NCBI GenBank assembly: GCA_947095535.1
Contig: OX352773.1
Span: 126,496,830-126,560,829 of the forward strand
Source of the DNA: Poecilobothrus nobilitatus
Lineage: Eukaryota > Arthropoda > Insecta > Diptera > Dolichopodidae
Reading direction: 5' to 3'
Length of the DNA stretch: 64,000 nucleotides
Below, in pieces: positions 1 through 10,300 of this stretch. The stretch's first letter is position 1. The number at the start of each line of letters is the position of its first letter. Under the pieces are notes generated by a model. The model was not told the origin of the DNA. It worked only from the letters and a program-made list of their open reading frames with translations, and made no database searches. The position numbers and the translations under genes were made by a program.

Positions 1-183
1 ATACAAATTTGGAACGAAATCATTAACATACATTTCTAAAATACCGACTTTCCACCTTGAATCCCACATGTATTTATTCATTTTATTTGTAAAAGATGAT
101 AATGAATTTTCTGGATAACAGTTCATAGATGAATCACTGAGTAAAGTGACATAAAATTCATCATTTACTTGTATGTTGTCCAT
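1..183 (-). CDS. Polinton/Maverick structural-type protein, N-terminal part (runs off window)
   Basis: The minus strand opens with an ATG at 183 and stays open for 61 codons to the window edge. The product starts MDNIQVNDEFYVTL and continues with a Ser-rich turn, a Phe-Thr-Asn-Lys stretch and a W-x-V-G-I-L-E-M block. This resembles the start of a protein family I know from Polinton (Maverick) elements of invertebrates, usually encoded near the capsid genes. The two neighbouring Polinton-type genes on the same strand support the call. The exact role in the virion is uncertain to me. No stop or frameshift is visible in this part, unlike the genes to its right. Confidence 0.6.
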   Translation of the reverse strand, partial: MDNIQVNDEFYVTLLSDSSMNCYPENSLSSFTNKMNKYMWDSRWKVGILEMYVNDFVPNLY

Positions 184-595
184 GAGCTTGCGGATTTATT
201 CTTACGAATTGGAAAATTAAGTTCTGTTTGAGTATTACCTACTGCTGACCCTAAAACACGTCTTGATGAATTATTCAACTCTTTGCTATTTATAGTTTTT
301 TTTTTTTTCTAATTGATTTTCTTTTTCTAGGACGTTCTCCAACTGAAGCAGCTGACGCATCAAATACTTCATCATCAGCTTCTTTTTCATATACTTCTTC
401 TTCTTCAGGAACAACTTGTATTCCAACATTCTTATATTCAGGAAAATGCGATTGAGTTTCGACATCTATATACATTGGTTTTGCAAGAGTTTGAGTACCT
501 TTTGTTTCCCTAATTTTTATTTTCTCCTCTTTATTTCTAGGAAGTTGTCGTTTTTTGTTTCTTATTTTGAATGACTTTGTCTGTATAAATACCAT
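184..595 (-). pseudogene. Basic, disordered Polinton-associated protein with repeated TQT/IQV motifs
   Basis: A 101-codon frame (595 to 290) encodes a Lys/Arg-rich start, a middle part with short motifs GTQT (Gln35), ETQS (Gln48) and GIQV (Gln60), an acidic run, and a basic end RPRKRKSIRKKKK. It stops in a homopolymer at about 290-310. The next frame continues to about 184 with sense codons including NTQTELNFPIRK, so a frameshift in the poly-A tract probably splits one gene. A related tail, TPTELNFPIRK, occurs again at 2560-2672. I see no enzyme domain. The motifs look like binding sites for dynein light chain LC8; that is inference. It lies just upstream of the gene at 1-183, in the same direction. 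Confidence 0.45.
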
Positions 596-1469
596 TTTTG
601 AGTGTACGTGAGATGTTTATTTAACAATATTTTTTAGCTTATGTTTTTAAAATAGATACCATTTAACCTATCATTTAACCTATCTTTGAATTATTTTTTA
701 TTCTATACAAAAGCAAAAACAAAAAAAATAAAAATAAACATAAACATAAATGCATATCAAGAAACATAAATGCATATCAAGAGTAGAGAGTATATCTTTA
801 GTTTAATCAGTTCCATATTTTTGATTTGCTGTGTGTTTTCTTTTTATTCATATTTTATGAACATTCATAATTTAAAAATAAAAAAAATATCTTACACGAC
901 AGGCAGTCAGCTAATTAATGACTTTCGTTTTCTCTTTTCTTCTATAAATTCTTCTATCCAGAAGAGACCACATTTTTATGTAAGCAAAAAAAAAAATCTA
1001 TATCTTTAATTTTTTCTTTATGCTAACCAAAAAAAAAAAGAAAACAAAAACAAAAACAGGATTACACTTTTTCTTTTCAATTTTGAAGATGCGCTGTAGA
1101 TTTAAAAATAAAAAAATTTTTTCGGTTTGTTATATTCATATAAGAAATTTTCTTACTACTTTTATATGTGCGCCTAGTATTTAAACTTCAGTTATACAAT
1201 TTTGTTTATTAAGGGCCGACCCTACTTTAAATTGTTTAACACTTGACTTCCTACTATAAAATCATTTGGAACTTATAAGTTAACAACCCACACATACAAC
1301 TTAACTTAAAACGTAAACCAAAACGATCAAAACAAGTTCTTGACCTACTAACCAAGCCTGACCTACATTAAACCCATAAATCAAAATGTAGGTCAACATG
1401 TCGTGCGATATGGGTCAAATTTTTTTCCCATCCCAAAGTGCAGGGTTACCTACTAGTAATACTTTTCAA
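596..1469. other. AT-rich spacer inside the Polinton fragment
   Basis: No convincing coding frame is seen here. A 20-bp unit is tandemly doubled at 742-781. A less AT-rich patch at about 1200-1450 contains the phrase tgacctacatt and its near reverse complement atgtaggtca, about 30 nt apart. I cannot assign it to a gene. It may be the decayed remainder of the capsid gene that starts at 1734, or a separate insertion. Confidence 0.4.
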
Positions 1470-1734
1470 TTTTATTGAACATTGTATTCTTTTATTAATG
1501 AATGTAAAAGATTATTAACTACACTAGGTTGTGGTATCACTGGTTTACCAGTTGTTTGATCATTATTACAAAGAGTTCCATCTTTTTTAGTTATATGCAC
1601 CTTTAATGTCAAATATGTTGAAGATAAACCCTATATGTATCACCATGTCCTGCAGAAACAAATTCAACGGTTGATGAATTATCTAAAGAAGCAATAGGAT
1701 TGGAACAAACTTCGGATTGAATAGGTGGTTTCAT
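1470..1734 (-). pseudogene. Polinton capsid-type protein (F54H12.2-like), N-terminal fragment
   Basis: From an ATG at 1734 the minus strand reads about 42 codons with the motif VEFVSAGHGDTY, then hits a TGA. In a shifted frame it continues with KKDGTLCNNDQ and VVNNLLHSLI before a stop near 1477. The order of a V-x-F-V-S-G-x-G-D-x-Y motif, a strand, an acidic turn and V-N-N-x-L-H-S-L is the pattern I know from the N-terminus of the Polinton capsid-type family named after the nematode protein F54H12.2. One frameshift and the loss of everything after the LHS motif make it a pseudogene. It overlaps or abuts the end of the next gene on the same strand, as is common in Polintons. Confidence 0.55.
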
Positions 1735-2218
1735 ACAGATTTCATACATTCACTAATTTTAATCAAAAATATCTTTTCTCTATTTTTGCTCTTGACTTGG
1801 CTTTGTTTTCTTATTAAATAACTTAAACGTTTTAAAGCTGGCCTTATTATAGTTTTAGTTTTTATATTTCTTTTCTCTTTCCCAGATCCATACATTTCAT
1901 TAAGTTTTCGAACAGCACCACGTCTGATATTTAACAATTTCCTTATCACGATGTTTCACCACTTCCTTGACATTTGCACCTGATGCAATATCAGATAATG
2001 TATGAATACCAGAGCTTATAGCTTCGTTCTTTAATATATTTACAGTTAAAAATCGGTTTTCGGTTAAATATCGGTTTTAAATATCTGATTAATCCATTGA
2101 AAAAACTTCTTAATCCCCGTCCTCTCTCATTCGGTAGACTTAAGTAAAAGAAATAACCAATGTTTTCTAAACCTCTTCCTGATTGAATCAAATAATACTT
2201 ATAATTTACTCGATTCAT
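1735..2218 (-). pseudogene. Polinton small basic virion-type protein
   Basis: The ATG at 2218 starts a frame with SGRGLENIG and then GRGLRSFFNGLIRY, a Gly-Arg-Gly plus short amphipathic helix pattern typical of a small basic protein encoded beside Polinton capsid genes. The match continues in another frame with TLSDIASGANVKEVV and ends with RRGAVRKLNEMYGSGKEKR followed by a Lys/Arg-rich tail. At least two frameshifts (about 2010-2060 and 1945) and internal stops break it. The helix and basic tail suggest a membrane-active or DNA-packaging virion protein, as proposed for such families; I cannot tell which from this copy. Confidence 0.55.
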
Positions 2219-2220
2219 TT

Positions 2221-2559
2221 TGAAATGATGTGTTTTGCTGCAGTGATATACTTTATTTATAGTTTTTTAAAATGCAATACAATTTTTGTAGGAATTAGAC
2301 TATTGGAAAAATTTACGTTGTAACCATATTTACCATATAAAAGTATGAAAATATTAAAATGATTCTTCTACTTTACAATATTGAATGTTTCTGAAATCTT
2401 CTGCTATTTCACTAAAAGTATTTTGAACAATGATAGTTCTTAAACATCTTACATTTTATCAGCTATATTTTGTAATTCAATAATAACCGTGTATATAAAA
2501 AACATATCTTGGATTAATAATTAAAATTAATTGTACACTATCTAAAAACATTTTGAAAT
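2221..2559. other. Polinton spacer, no gene recognised
   Basis: This is AT-rich sequence between two Polinton-like pieces. Short minus-strand runs of sense codons occur in several frames, but none is long enough to name. It may hold the start of another broken Polinton gene. Confidence 0.3.
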
Positions 2560-2672
2560 CTTCTATTCTTTTTCCTCCAAATTAGTGAACTACTTGTGGA
2601 CTTAATTTTTCGTATTGGAAAATTAAGTTCCGTTGGAGTTTCTCGGGCAGCTCTATTTGAACGTAAAGCACG
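2560..2672 (-). pseudogene. Second copy of the Polinton TELNFPIRK segment, cut by an LTR
   Basis: The minus strand encodes TPTELNFPIRKIKSTSSSLI, parallel to NTQTELNFPIRKNKSASS at 184-270. Nucleotides also match over about 90 bp. The upstream part of this copy is cut at 2673, where the 5' LTR of gypsy element A begins. The copy means either an internal duplication within one Polinton or two Polinton remnants lying side by side. The central motif is TPT here and TQT in the other copy. Confidence 0.45.
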
Positions 2673-3140
2673 AGTTACGTATACTCCACCTGTGGTTCCC
2701 TGTAAAAATAATGCAGACATAACGTCAGCGTCTCCTGTTTACACAACTGTGGGAACAGTAGGTTTTCCAACAAATAATTATAATAAAATTTAATTCCTTA
2801 AATTTCAAGTTTCAATGTTTTTTTTATTTTTACGAAATTGTTGTAAAACAACAACAATTTCCCTATAATGTACTAATCAAAAGCGAATACTCTAATTGCA
2901 CAGTTTTTTATTAAAATAAGGTAAAATGCCGAAAAGACATAATTATAAACTTAAGTTATTTAATAATTAGTATTAAGAATTTTGTAAAGTTATAGCCTTG
3001 AAGTATAAGTTAACGATAACAGTTTAGTTAAGTGATTTAACAGTCAAATAAATAACGGGTTTTCTTTAAACTAATATAACTTGTGTTTTTTATTGATTTG
3101 AAATATTTTTTTAAATAATTGTCCAAAGCAATTATTTAAG
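2673..3140 (+). repeat. 5' LTR of Ty3/gypsy element A
   Basis: The LTR starts with AGTTACGTATACTCC and ends just before the primer binding site at 3141. Its first about 260 bp recur at 6171-6427 at high identity, with a few small indels, which defines the pair. AGTTA is a usual start for insect gypsy LTRs. The right end (about 3135-3140) is inferred from the PBS because the 3' LTR lacks that part. Confidence 0.75.
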
Positions 3141-3157
3141 TGGCGCAGTCGGTAAGA
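3141..3157 (+). promoter_or_regulatory. Primer binding site, tRNA-Ser type (element A)
   Basis: TGGCGCAGTCGGTAAG directly follows the 5' LTR. It begins with TGG, complementary to a tRNA CCA end, and resembles the tRNA-Ser-type PBS of insect gypsy elements such as the 17.6/297 group. The tRNA identity is from memory of the family, not a search. Confidence 0.65.
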
Positions 3158-3384
3158 TTAATATCGTAATAAAACAAAATAAATTAAAAATAAACTTTAA
3201 TATAATAAAATAAAATTTTTATTAACACAAAGTAATAATTTATAACCACTAAAATATTTAAGAACTATAATTTTGAGAAAGTGGACAACAAAGTATTAAA
3301 AATTAATAAATAAAATTAATTTATAAAAAGTGCGTAGAAACAAACTTCTCAGATATTAATATTATACAATTAATCTCATATTAA

Positions 3385-4440
3385 TTGTTTATGAGAAGAT
3401 TAAATACAAACGAACTATTTGACTCAAATCGAAATATTAATAATAAAATAGAAATGGAGGAATTCCAACAACAAATCGAAGAAAGAGATGTAAGATTTTG
3501 TTTTACAGGTAAACGTGATGTATCTATTAATTCATGTACAAGCAACGTGGAGTATTACTTAGTTGAAACAAATAATATCGATTATAAAAAAACTAATGAC
3601 AACGACGATATTTCACGAAAAGATACAAGGAGAAGCGAAGGACGCTATAATCAATATACCTCAACCAGACAACTGGGAACTAAATAAAAATACATTAAAG
3701 CTGAGATACAAACCAGGCATTGAACCAACAGTAATTTATAGGAGAATTGTTGATATCCGAGTAAATATGGTAAGTAAATTATTAATTGAAGTATAAAACA
3801 TTAAGTTTAAGGCAGATAAATGAAAAATTTATTATAAAAATGATAATTATGTAAACTTAGATAATGTAGATTCTATTTTAGTTAATACTATTAAAGAAAT
3901 AAGTCAGGGAACATTACTTGACAAAATTTATGAAGAAAATAACTTAGAAAATATTTTGCATATAATGAATGTAAGAAGATTTGAAGATCTTTGAATTAGG
4001 TCTGAATTTAAAAAATCAAATAATGTTAATTTTTAACAAAAATACTAATAAAAATATGTCAAATGATTATAAAAATCACTGTACGATCGATTGTAAAGAT
4101 CGTACAAATAAATATAATAATAGAGATTTTTCAAATTCAAATAATTTTATTAAATCAAATAATGTTAGAAAAAATTTTAACTATCGTGAAAAAATAAATA
4201 AAAATAATATTGAACAAAATTATAAAAAGAGGTATTCAAATAGCAATTATGCCAGAAGGAATTCTAGTGATTTCCAAAACAGAAATTATAATTATCAATA
4301 TAATAGAAATTATAGTTCAAACAATAATTACTATCAAAATAAAACAAGGTCAGGTAACTTTAGAGCGAATTCGGGCGAATATAGCCATATAAAAGTGAAT
4401 ACTAGAGAAAATGACGAACAAATTGAAATTGAAAATATAG
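3385..4440 (+). pseudogene. gag: gag of Ty3/gypsy element A (broken, Asn-rich tail)
   Basis: The gag region follows the leader. A likely start is the ATG at 3454, in an Asn/Glu-rich N-terminus. Frames change near 3600-3690 and again near 3980. From 4050 to 4400 the product is strongly Asn/Arg/Tyr-rich (runs such as NYNYQYNRNYSSNNNYYQN), probably an RNA-binding tail in place of zinc knuckles; no CCHC motif is seen. The same composition occurs in gag of element B at 46600-46860. The protein would form the virus-like particle. At least two frameshifts make it nonfunctional. Confidence 0.6.
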
Positions 4441-4461
4441 CAAAAAAAATTAACAAACCAG

Positions 4462-4890
4462 ATGAATCCAACAATATCAATTTTTTTTAAACAAGCCTCG
4501 GAAGAATTACCTACAATCAAAATTACAATTAATAAAATTAAATATTTAGTCTTAATAGACACTGGCTCAACATTTAGTATAATTGATGAAAAAATAACAA
4601 GATTTAGAAAAGTTAAAACACCACCTTTGAATTTCTCCAGAATAAATGGCAAAGATTCAATAAAGTTAGAGCTCATATACCAGCATCTGATGAGTTAAAG
4701 GCTGATAAAAGAGCGTTAATTAAATAGAAAGTAAAAGATTTACCCAGTCGTTCATATCAATTTATAATACGTGTAGACTTACTTAAAAGTTTAAATTGTA
4801 CAATTAATTTAGAACAAGGTATTATAATACTTAACCGACAAATACTTAAATTAGAAATTAACCCGTACATATTTAACGAAATACATAATT
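4462..4890 (+). pseudogene. pol: Aspartic protease of Ty3/gypsy element A
   Basis: The frame starting near 4462 contains the retropepsin active site in the context VLIDTGSTFSIID (about 4549-4587), so the catalytic Asp-Thr-Gly is kept. Downstream residues SYQFIIRVDLLKSLNCTINL (about 4755-4815, another frame) fit the protease C-terminal half, where the chain returns with a hydrophobic Leu-Leu-Lys-Ser block. A frameshift near 4680 separates the halves. It would cleave the Gag-Pol precursor. gag overlaps or runs into it, as is normal in gypsy elements. Confidence 0.65.
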
Positions 4891-4899
4891 TAGAACCCG

Positions 4900-5990
4900 T
4901 TGAACCTAATCTTGAAAGTCTGAAACTAAACCATTTAGTGAAGAAACCAGTGAAGAAGAATACGTCGAAATAAATAAGCTTATAAAAAAATTTAAGAAAT
5001 TATTTTAGAGAAGGAGATAAACTAAGCAGTACAACAGCGATTGAATATGAAATTATAACCACCACAGATCAAGCGATAAAAGCGAAGTTATATAGATTTC
5101 CAGAGAATAGAAATGGAGAAGCAAGGAATCATCAGGAAAAACAATTCCAGATATGCAAGCCCACTAATCGTCATACCAAAAAAAATTGACAATTTTGTGT
5201 ATATATTTGGATGACAAATTTCCACTCTCTAATAAAGATGCCATTTTGGACAAATTAGGGAAGGCGCAATATTTCAGTACGATCGACCTCGACAAAGGAT
5301 ACCACCAGCTTTTAATAAACGAGGAAAACAAAAAGAAAACGGCTTTCGTTACACTTCACAGAGTGATGAACGAGTGATGAACAGAGTCAAAGGTGATGAA
5401 CGAAATTTTAGGGGAGCATATTAACCGAACTTGCGTAGTTTACTTAGACGACATCCTAATATTCAGCACAACTTTACAGGAACATTTCAGAGCAATAACG
5501 GAAATATTTATAGTTTTAGAAATACACAACTTAAAAATATGGTAAGACAAATGCAATTTCATGAAGAAGGAGACGGAGTATTTGGGACACATCTTGACAG
5601 AAGAAAGACTCAAACTTAATCCTTGTAAAATATAGGTTATTCAAAGCTTAACAATTCCAACTACTCAAAGACAATTTAAGAGCTTCTTGAGCGTGACAGG
5701 TTACTATCGTAAATTCGTTAAAGACTACGCTAAAGGAGACCAACAGATTACTAAGTATTTATTTATTTAAAAAAATATGAAGATCAACACAAACGATTCA
5801 AATTACATAGACGTCTTCGACAAAATAAAAACACTAATAAACAGCCATCCTATATTTAAATATCCTAATTTCGAAAAACCTTTTGTTTTAACAAGAGATG
5901 CGTTGAATTACGCAATTAAAGCTTCCTTATCTCAAGAAGGACTTCTAATATCTTTTGCCTCAAGGACTTTAAATCAACAACTTTAAATCA
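4900..5990 (+). pseudogene. pol: Reverse transcriptase and partial RNase H of element A
   Basis: The RT starts with a linker, then a stretch before 5190 matching the thumb-proximal I-I-R-x-N-x-S pattern in shifted frames. KLGKAQYFSTIDLDKGYHQ (5246-5302) is the RT block with the first catalytic Asp, and VVYLDDILIF (5435-5464) is the YLDD active site. The next blocks are YLGHILTEE (about 5580) and SVTGYYRKFVKDYAK (about 5690-5735). RNase H begins at 5777 and keeps FASRTLNQ (5955-5980), then stops. The piece between the first RT motif and LDDKFPLSN seems deleted at about 5190, and the rest of RNase H plus integrase is missing. Several frameshifts and stops are present. Confidence 0.75.
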
Positions 5991-6163
5991 ACACGAACAA
6001 AACTTATATACTTTAACAAAACTTATATCATGATTTATTATTCAAAATACAATCAGTCAAAGAAAAAATAGATACTATAAAAAAATAAAGTATTTGCATT
6101 TAAAAAAACAATTTAAAAGTAAGTTTATAGTAAAACGAATTCATGACAATTCCAAATCAAACG

Positions 6164-6427
6164 ACGGGGAAGTTACGTATACTCCACCTGTTGATACCTG
6201 TAAAAACAATGTCAGCATTTCCTATTTACACAACTGTGAGAACAATAAGTTTCCAAACAAAATAATTGTAATAAAATTTAATTCCTTATATTTCAAGTTC
6301 AAATGTTTTTTTTATTTTTACGAAGTTGTTGTCTGTAACAACAATTTCCTTATAATGAACTAATCAAATGCGAATACTCTAATTGCACAGTTTTTTTTAT
6401 TAAAATAAGGTAGAATGCTGAAAAGGG
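6164..6427 (+). repeat. Polypurine tract and truncated 3' LTR of element A
   Basis: GACGGGGA at 6164-6170 directly precedes the LTR start AGTTACGTATACTCC at 6171 and is a plausible short polypurine tract. The LTR matches 2673-2934, then identity stops at about 6427, and sequence leading into a LINE follows. The lost part corresponds to about 2935-3140 of the 5' LTR. No target duplication can therefore be read. Confidence 0.65.
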
Positions 6428-6429
6428 CC

Positions 6430-8180
6430 ACCATTTCTACAATTATTAATATTAACTCTAATTCGCTTCTAAGATCGATAACTTGTTCATTACCTCACAC
6501 CACAGAACAAACTATGGTAGAAGTGAACTAATTCAAAGGATGTTGTTAATGGATAATAAATATATATCACACTTTGAACGCAAAACATTTTTAAACATCT
6601 AATGAAGTGTCAAATGACAATCAATATCTTGATTGAAGTGTCAAATCTCCAAAAGTTATATACGAATATTACAAATGATATGATTAAGATTGACAATAAT
6701 CTAGACTGCAATCAATACACTAACGAATTTTTAAAAAACCTTGAAGAAAAATTAAAAAAATTAAAAAAACATGTGTATACAAAGAGAAATAACAAAGAAT
6801 GGATTTATAACGAACTAAAAATGGCCATAAAAGAATGATATCATTGGTACTCTATATGGTGGAAAGACAAAAACAATGCAAATCTTGAACATCAGTACAA
6901 ATTCTACAGAAATAAGGTGTCCAATGTGCGAACAACTAAAAAAGTACAGTATTATGAAAACAAGTTTACAAGTAGTATAAGCTGCTCAGTCAAAACGTGG
7001 AAATGTATAAACGAGGTCATATATAACAACTCTAAAAAAAACGATCATATATTACTCCTGCAAGGTCTCTCAAAGGCACAAGCGGAGGTAAAAACTAAAG
7101 AACTCAACAAACACTTTTCGAATATACGAGAAATACTGGCAAAAAAACAAGAAACAGTCATCTTCTACGCAAGGCCAAAAATCAATATAGCGTTCAAATT
7201 TAAAGAAATAGGAAACTATATAACACTGAATATAATAAGAAAAATGAATAACACAAACTCAGCACATAAATTTAATGTATCACCAAAAGCTATAAAATTT
7301 TGTAAGGATTTGCTCTGCGAGAATATAACACAAATAGTAAATAAATCTTTGAACGAAGGTACTGTACAAAAGCAACTTGAAATAGGTAGAGTTGTACCTA
7401 TATTTAAAACTGGAGGCAAAAATGATTTAAACAATTATAGACCTATTTGTATATTGCCCACGATTTCTAAAATTCTTCAAAAGGTAGTTCATCACCAATT
7501 TTGTTCATATCTGGAGAAAACTAACATTCTATCAAACCGACAATATGGCTCAAACAAAAATCAAATACTGAAATGGCGTTAATAGATATGGTAACCCATA
7601 TCCAAACTTTAAAAGACAAAAAGAAAACTGGTTGCCGTATTATTTATGGATTTAACAAAAGCTTTCGATACTGTTGATCATAGGATAATGCTAAAAAAAT
7701 GGTTCGAGTCCTACCTAAGTGATAGAGCACAAGTCATCCAAGACAAGTTTAAGTGAGAAAATTAATTTCGGTGGGGAACGGGTAGCATTTTGAGTTCTCT
7801 ACTTTTCATCTTATACATAGATAGTGTTCAACTTGGATGGAAAGACTTTTCTGTATGCAGATGATATCTGTATTGTCTTCCAATGTGGTAACTACAGTGG
7901 GCTGCATAATAAAATTGATAGTGCTATCACAAAACTCAGTAAATGGGCGACAACCAAGTAATGCAAAAAAAACAAAATACATGATCATCAGTATCTCGGC
8001 GCCACAACTCAAGATCAACTTGGGGAACGACCAGTTGGAACAAGTAAGTGAGTTTAAATATCTTGGTTTTTGGATTTATAACAAACAAAAATGGGATATT
8101 TACATCACACTGCTAAACAGTAAGCTCGTAACAGTAGCTGGCATTTTCAAAAAAGTAGCCATATATATACCTCACTCTTG
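6430..8180 (+). pseudogene. Jockey-like LINE ORF2 (reverse transcriptase), decayed
   Basis: The open stretches 6602-6838, 6917-7582 and 7837-8181 read as one non-LTR pol across frame changes. The first part is the endonuclease-to-RT linker (charged, KLKKHVYTKRNNKEW). RT block 1-2 is seen as NNYRPICILPTISKILQK (7429-7482). [11 protein letters not shown] follows at about 7645, then a GxGSILSSLLFILYID-like block at about 7780, and LYADDICIVF (7852-7881) carries the YADD active site. A block with KYLGFWIYNK (8058-8087) closes the palm/thumb region. The endonuclease domain is missing, so the copy is 5'-truncated or was cut where it meets the broken LTR. Confidence 0.75.
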
Positions 8181-8530
8181 AAAAAACCCAATTTTTCATG
8201 CGCTTTTTCAGGGTCAAATTATGGTATGAAAATATGGGGAACGTCAGCTTTAAGAGTAATTGAGACTATGAAAATAACTCAGAATAGGGAAATCAAAAAC
8301 ATTTTTACGTACAACAGGTTGGAAAGTATTGGGTACATACATAAAACCAATAAACTACTTTTGCTGAAAAACAACATAAACATACAACTAATCATACATA
8401 TTTATAATATTTTAAACCCAAATATCCACACTACGACAATATGGACATCAATAAAAGATCAACTTACTCAGTATAATTTTGGTTTTTTTTGTTTATTTTT
8501 AAGCTATTTTTTGAAATTATTTTGAATTAT
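8181..8530 (+). pseudogene. C-terminal part of the same Jockey-like LINE
   Basis: After a stop at about 8180 the frame 8178-8480 encodes the post-RT region: NYGMKIWGTSAL (about 8218-8253), a small basic helix, then HIYNILNPNIHT. The Tyr-Gly-x-x-x-W-G motif is typical of the end of Jockey/CR1-type ORF2. The frame then enters T-rich sequence (8475-8640) and the LINE loses its identity. No poly-A tail is seen. Confidence 0.6.
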
Positions 8531-9129
8531 TTTAGTTTTTTGTTTTGATGGATTGCAAAGATGTTTTTCGTTTTATATTTGTTTTATTTTTTTGTTCAGT
8601 TTTAATTTTTAATGATTCTCTTTCGTTTTTTTTTTGTTTACGAGGGTTCGTGGAAAACTCGAAAGTCACCAAGAAGACCTGCACGTGGTTCCTCAGGATA
8701 GTGTTGGACTTTAACCAACCAAAACCACCCCCCTTTTAAAATCAAACTTTAGGATGGAACCTTTAATACAAATGTGCAGCTTGGTTTTGGGGATAGGGAT
8801 GTGGGAAGGATGATTGGAGAAATTGGAATTGGGAAATTTGTGGATTTTGGGGGATAGGTAGAAAAATTTAGAGGGATATTTTGAAAAAAGATGTTAATGT
8901 TATTCTTAAACTGAAGTAAATCGTACACATATGAATTACCAACTTTACGGAACACATATAATGTGTATGGTTCCACAAACGGGACGTGCCCATAACAAAC
9001 GAATATAAGCCGTATTTCGCACTCTTGATAACTCTACATGATAGGGATGAGCTTCTGTTGCACTCCTTGTTTTTGTTGGAAAACTTTGAGTGGAGGTATT
9101 AACTGTTTTATTTTTTTGGAACAGCTGTT
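8531..9129. other. T-rich then G-rich unassigned sequence
   Basis: 8531-8640 is T-rich low complexity. 8640-8745 is unusually GC-rich for this window, with no recognised family. 8775-8880 is G-rich on the plus strand (runs GGGG, GGG, GGG, GG within about 25 nt at 8788-8812, and GGGGG near 8850). It could be the 3' UTR of the minus-strand LINE at 9130-11080, whose 3' end points this way. No gene is supported. Confidence 0.35.
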
Positions 9130-10300
9130 AATCCCTACAGATATCTATAAAACAAGGTCAGTGACCTAACTGTATGATGATGGCTGAGTGGAGTGAGCAT
9201 TGAAGTAACACTGGGGTCGTTGATAAAACGAATAGTTCTGTTTTGCACATTATCTAGATAATCCTGCGCTGTATGAGGGCCTGCAGCCCAAATGTGTGCA
9301 TTATACTCCATTATCGGCCTAATGTACTTTTTATAGATATTAAGAAGATCAGATGCAGAAAAGAAGGTTTTGCAGCAGTTCATAAGTCCCAAACATTTAG
9401 CCGCATCTTTAGCTATACCAAAAATATGATTTGCCCAAGTCAATCTTTGGTTTAGCTCGATACCCAACATGTTTAAATCTGTTGAATGCTGCAAAACTTC
9501 TCGCTGAAAAAGTAGGTTAGGAATAGTGGTGCAATTTTTCACGAGATCAGACAGCATTGAGTTTTTTGGTGTTCAAAACAACTCTGTTGACTTCACCCCA
9601 TTTTTGGGGATTTTTGCTAAATCCTTATTTAGCTCACTAATAGTGAAATTTTTTGCTGTTGTCCAAATTTGGATAGGAAGATACAAAGGTGTTGTCGTCT
9701 GCGAAGCTATGTATAGGATTGGAGGTTAATGAAAGTTGCTCATTGATAAATATTAAGAAGAGAGTGGGTAATAAAACTGATCCTTGAGGGACACCAGCAT
9801 TTATTTTGAATTTGTCAGATGAATATCCATCGACCAGTACATGAATCGTACGTCTCGAGTCATGAAGTCTCCAGTCCATTTTCAAAAGACCGTGCCTAGA
9901 CCTAATGCTTTGCATTTTGCTAATAGAGTATCGTGCCAAACTCGGTCGAAAGCCTTCGAAATATCAAGAGCCACAACATTGGACTCACCAGAATGATGGA
10001 GGCCGATGTTGAGCTTCTCACAAAAGTAAGTCATGAACCCATATTTTCTGTCATGAAGCAAACCTTTGTGATCCAGGTATTTCAGAAACTTTTGAGTCAG
10101 AATTTTTACCATTAGTTGGACCGAAGTTATAGCAATTTTCACCGAAGTTATAGCAATAGTTAGAGGGGTCGCTTTTGATACCTTTTTTGGGAATCGGAAC
10201 CTTCCATTGGATAGGATGGATATCCGAAGTGAAGGAAAGGTAGAAAAGGTTGCGCAGAGATTTTGAAATACTGGAGTGGGTATTTTTGATTTCCAAATTT
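9130..10300 (-). pseudogene. Jockey-like LINE ORF2, RT and C-terminal region (minus strand)
   Basis: Reading leftward: PIPKKGIKSDPSNY (about 10190-10150) is the start of RT; VVALDISKAFDRVWH (about 9980-9936) has the first catalytic Asp; INAGVPQGSVLLPTLF (about 9820-9772) is the PQGS block; HSFADDNTF (9715-9690) carries the FADD active site. From 9557 to 9135 the C-terminal part has MLGIELNQRLTWANH, YIRPIMEYNAHIWA and QNRTIRFINDPSVT, the usual post-RT signature of the Jockey clade. Frameshifts fall at about 10060, 9900 and 9640. It is less decayed than the LINE at 6430. Confidence 0.8.

Noticed and set aside
770..1009. 79-codon plus-strand frame in the Polinton spacer
   Set aside because: Low complexity, opposite to the gene direction, no recognisable motif.
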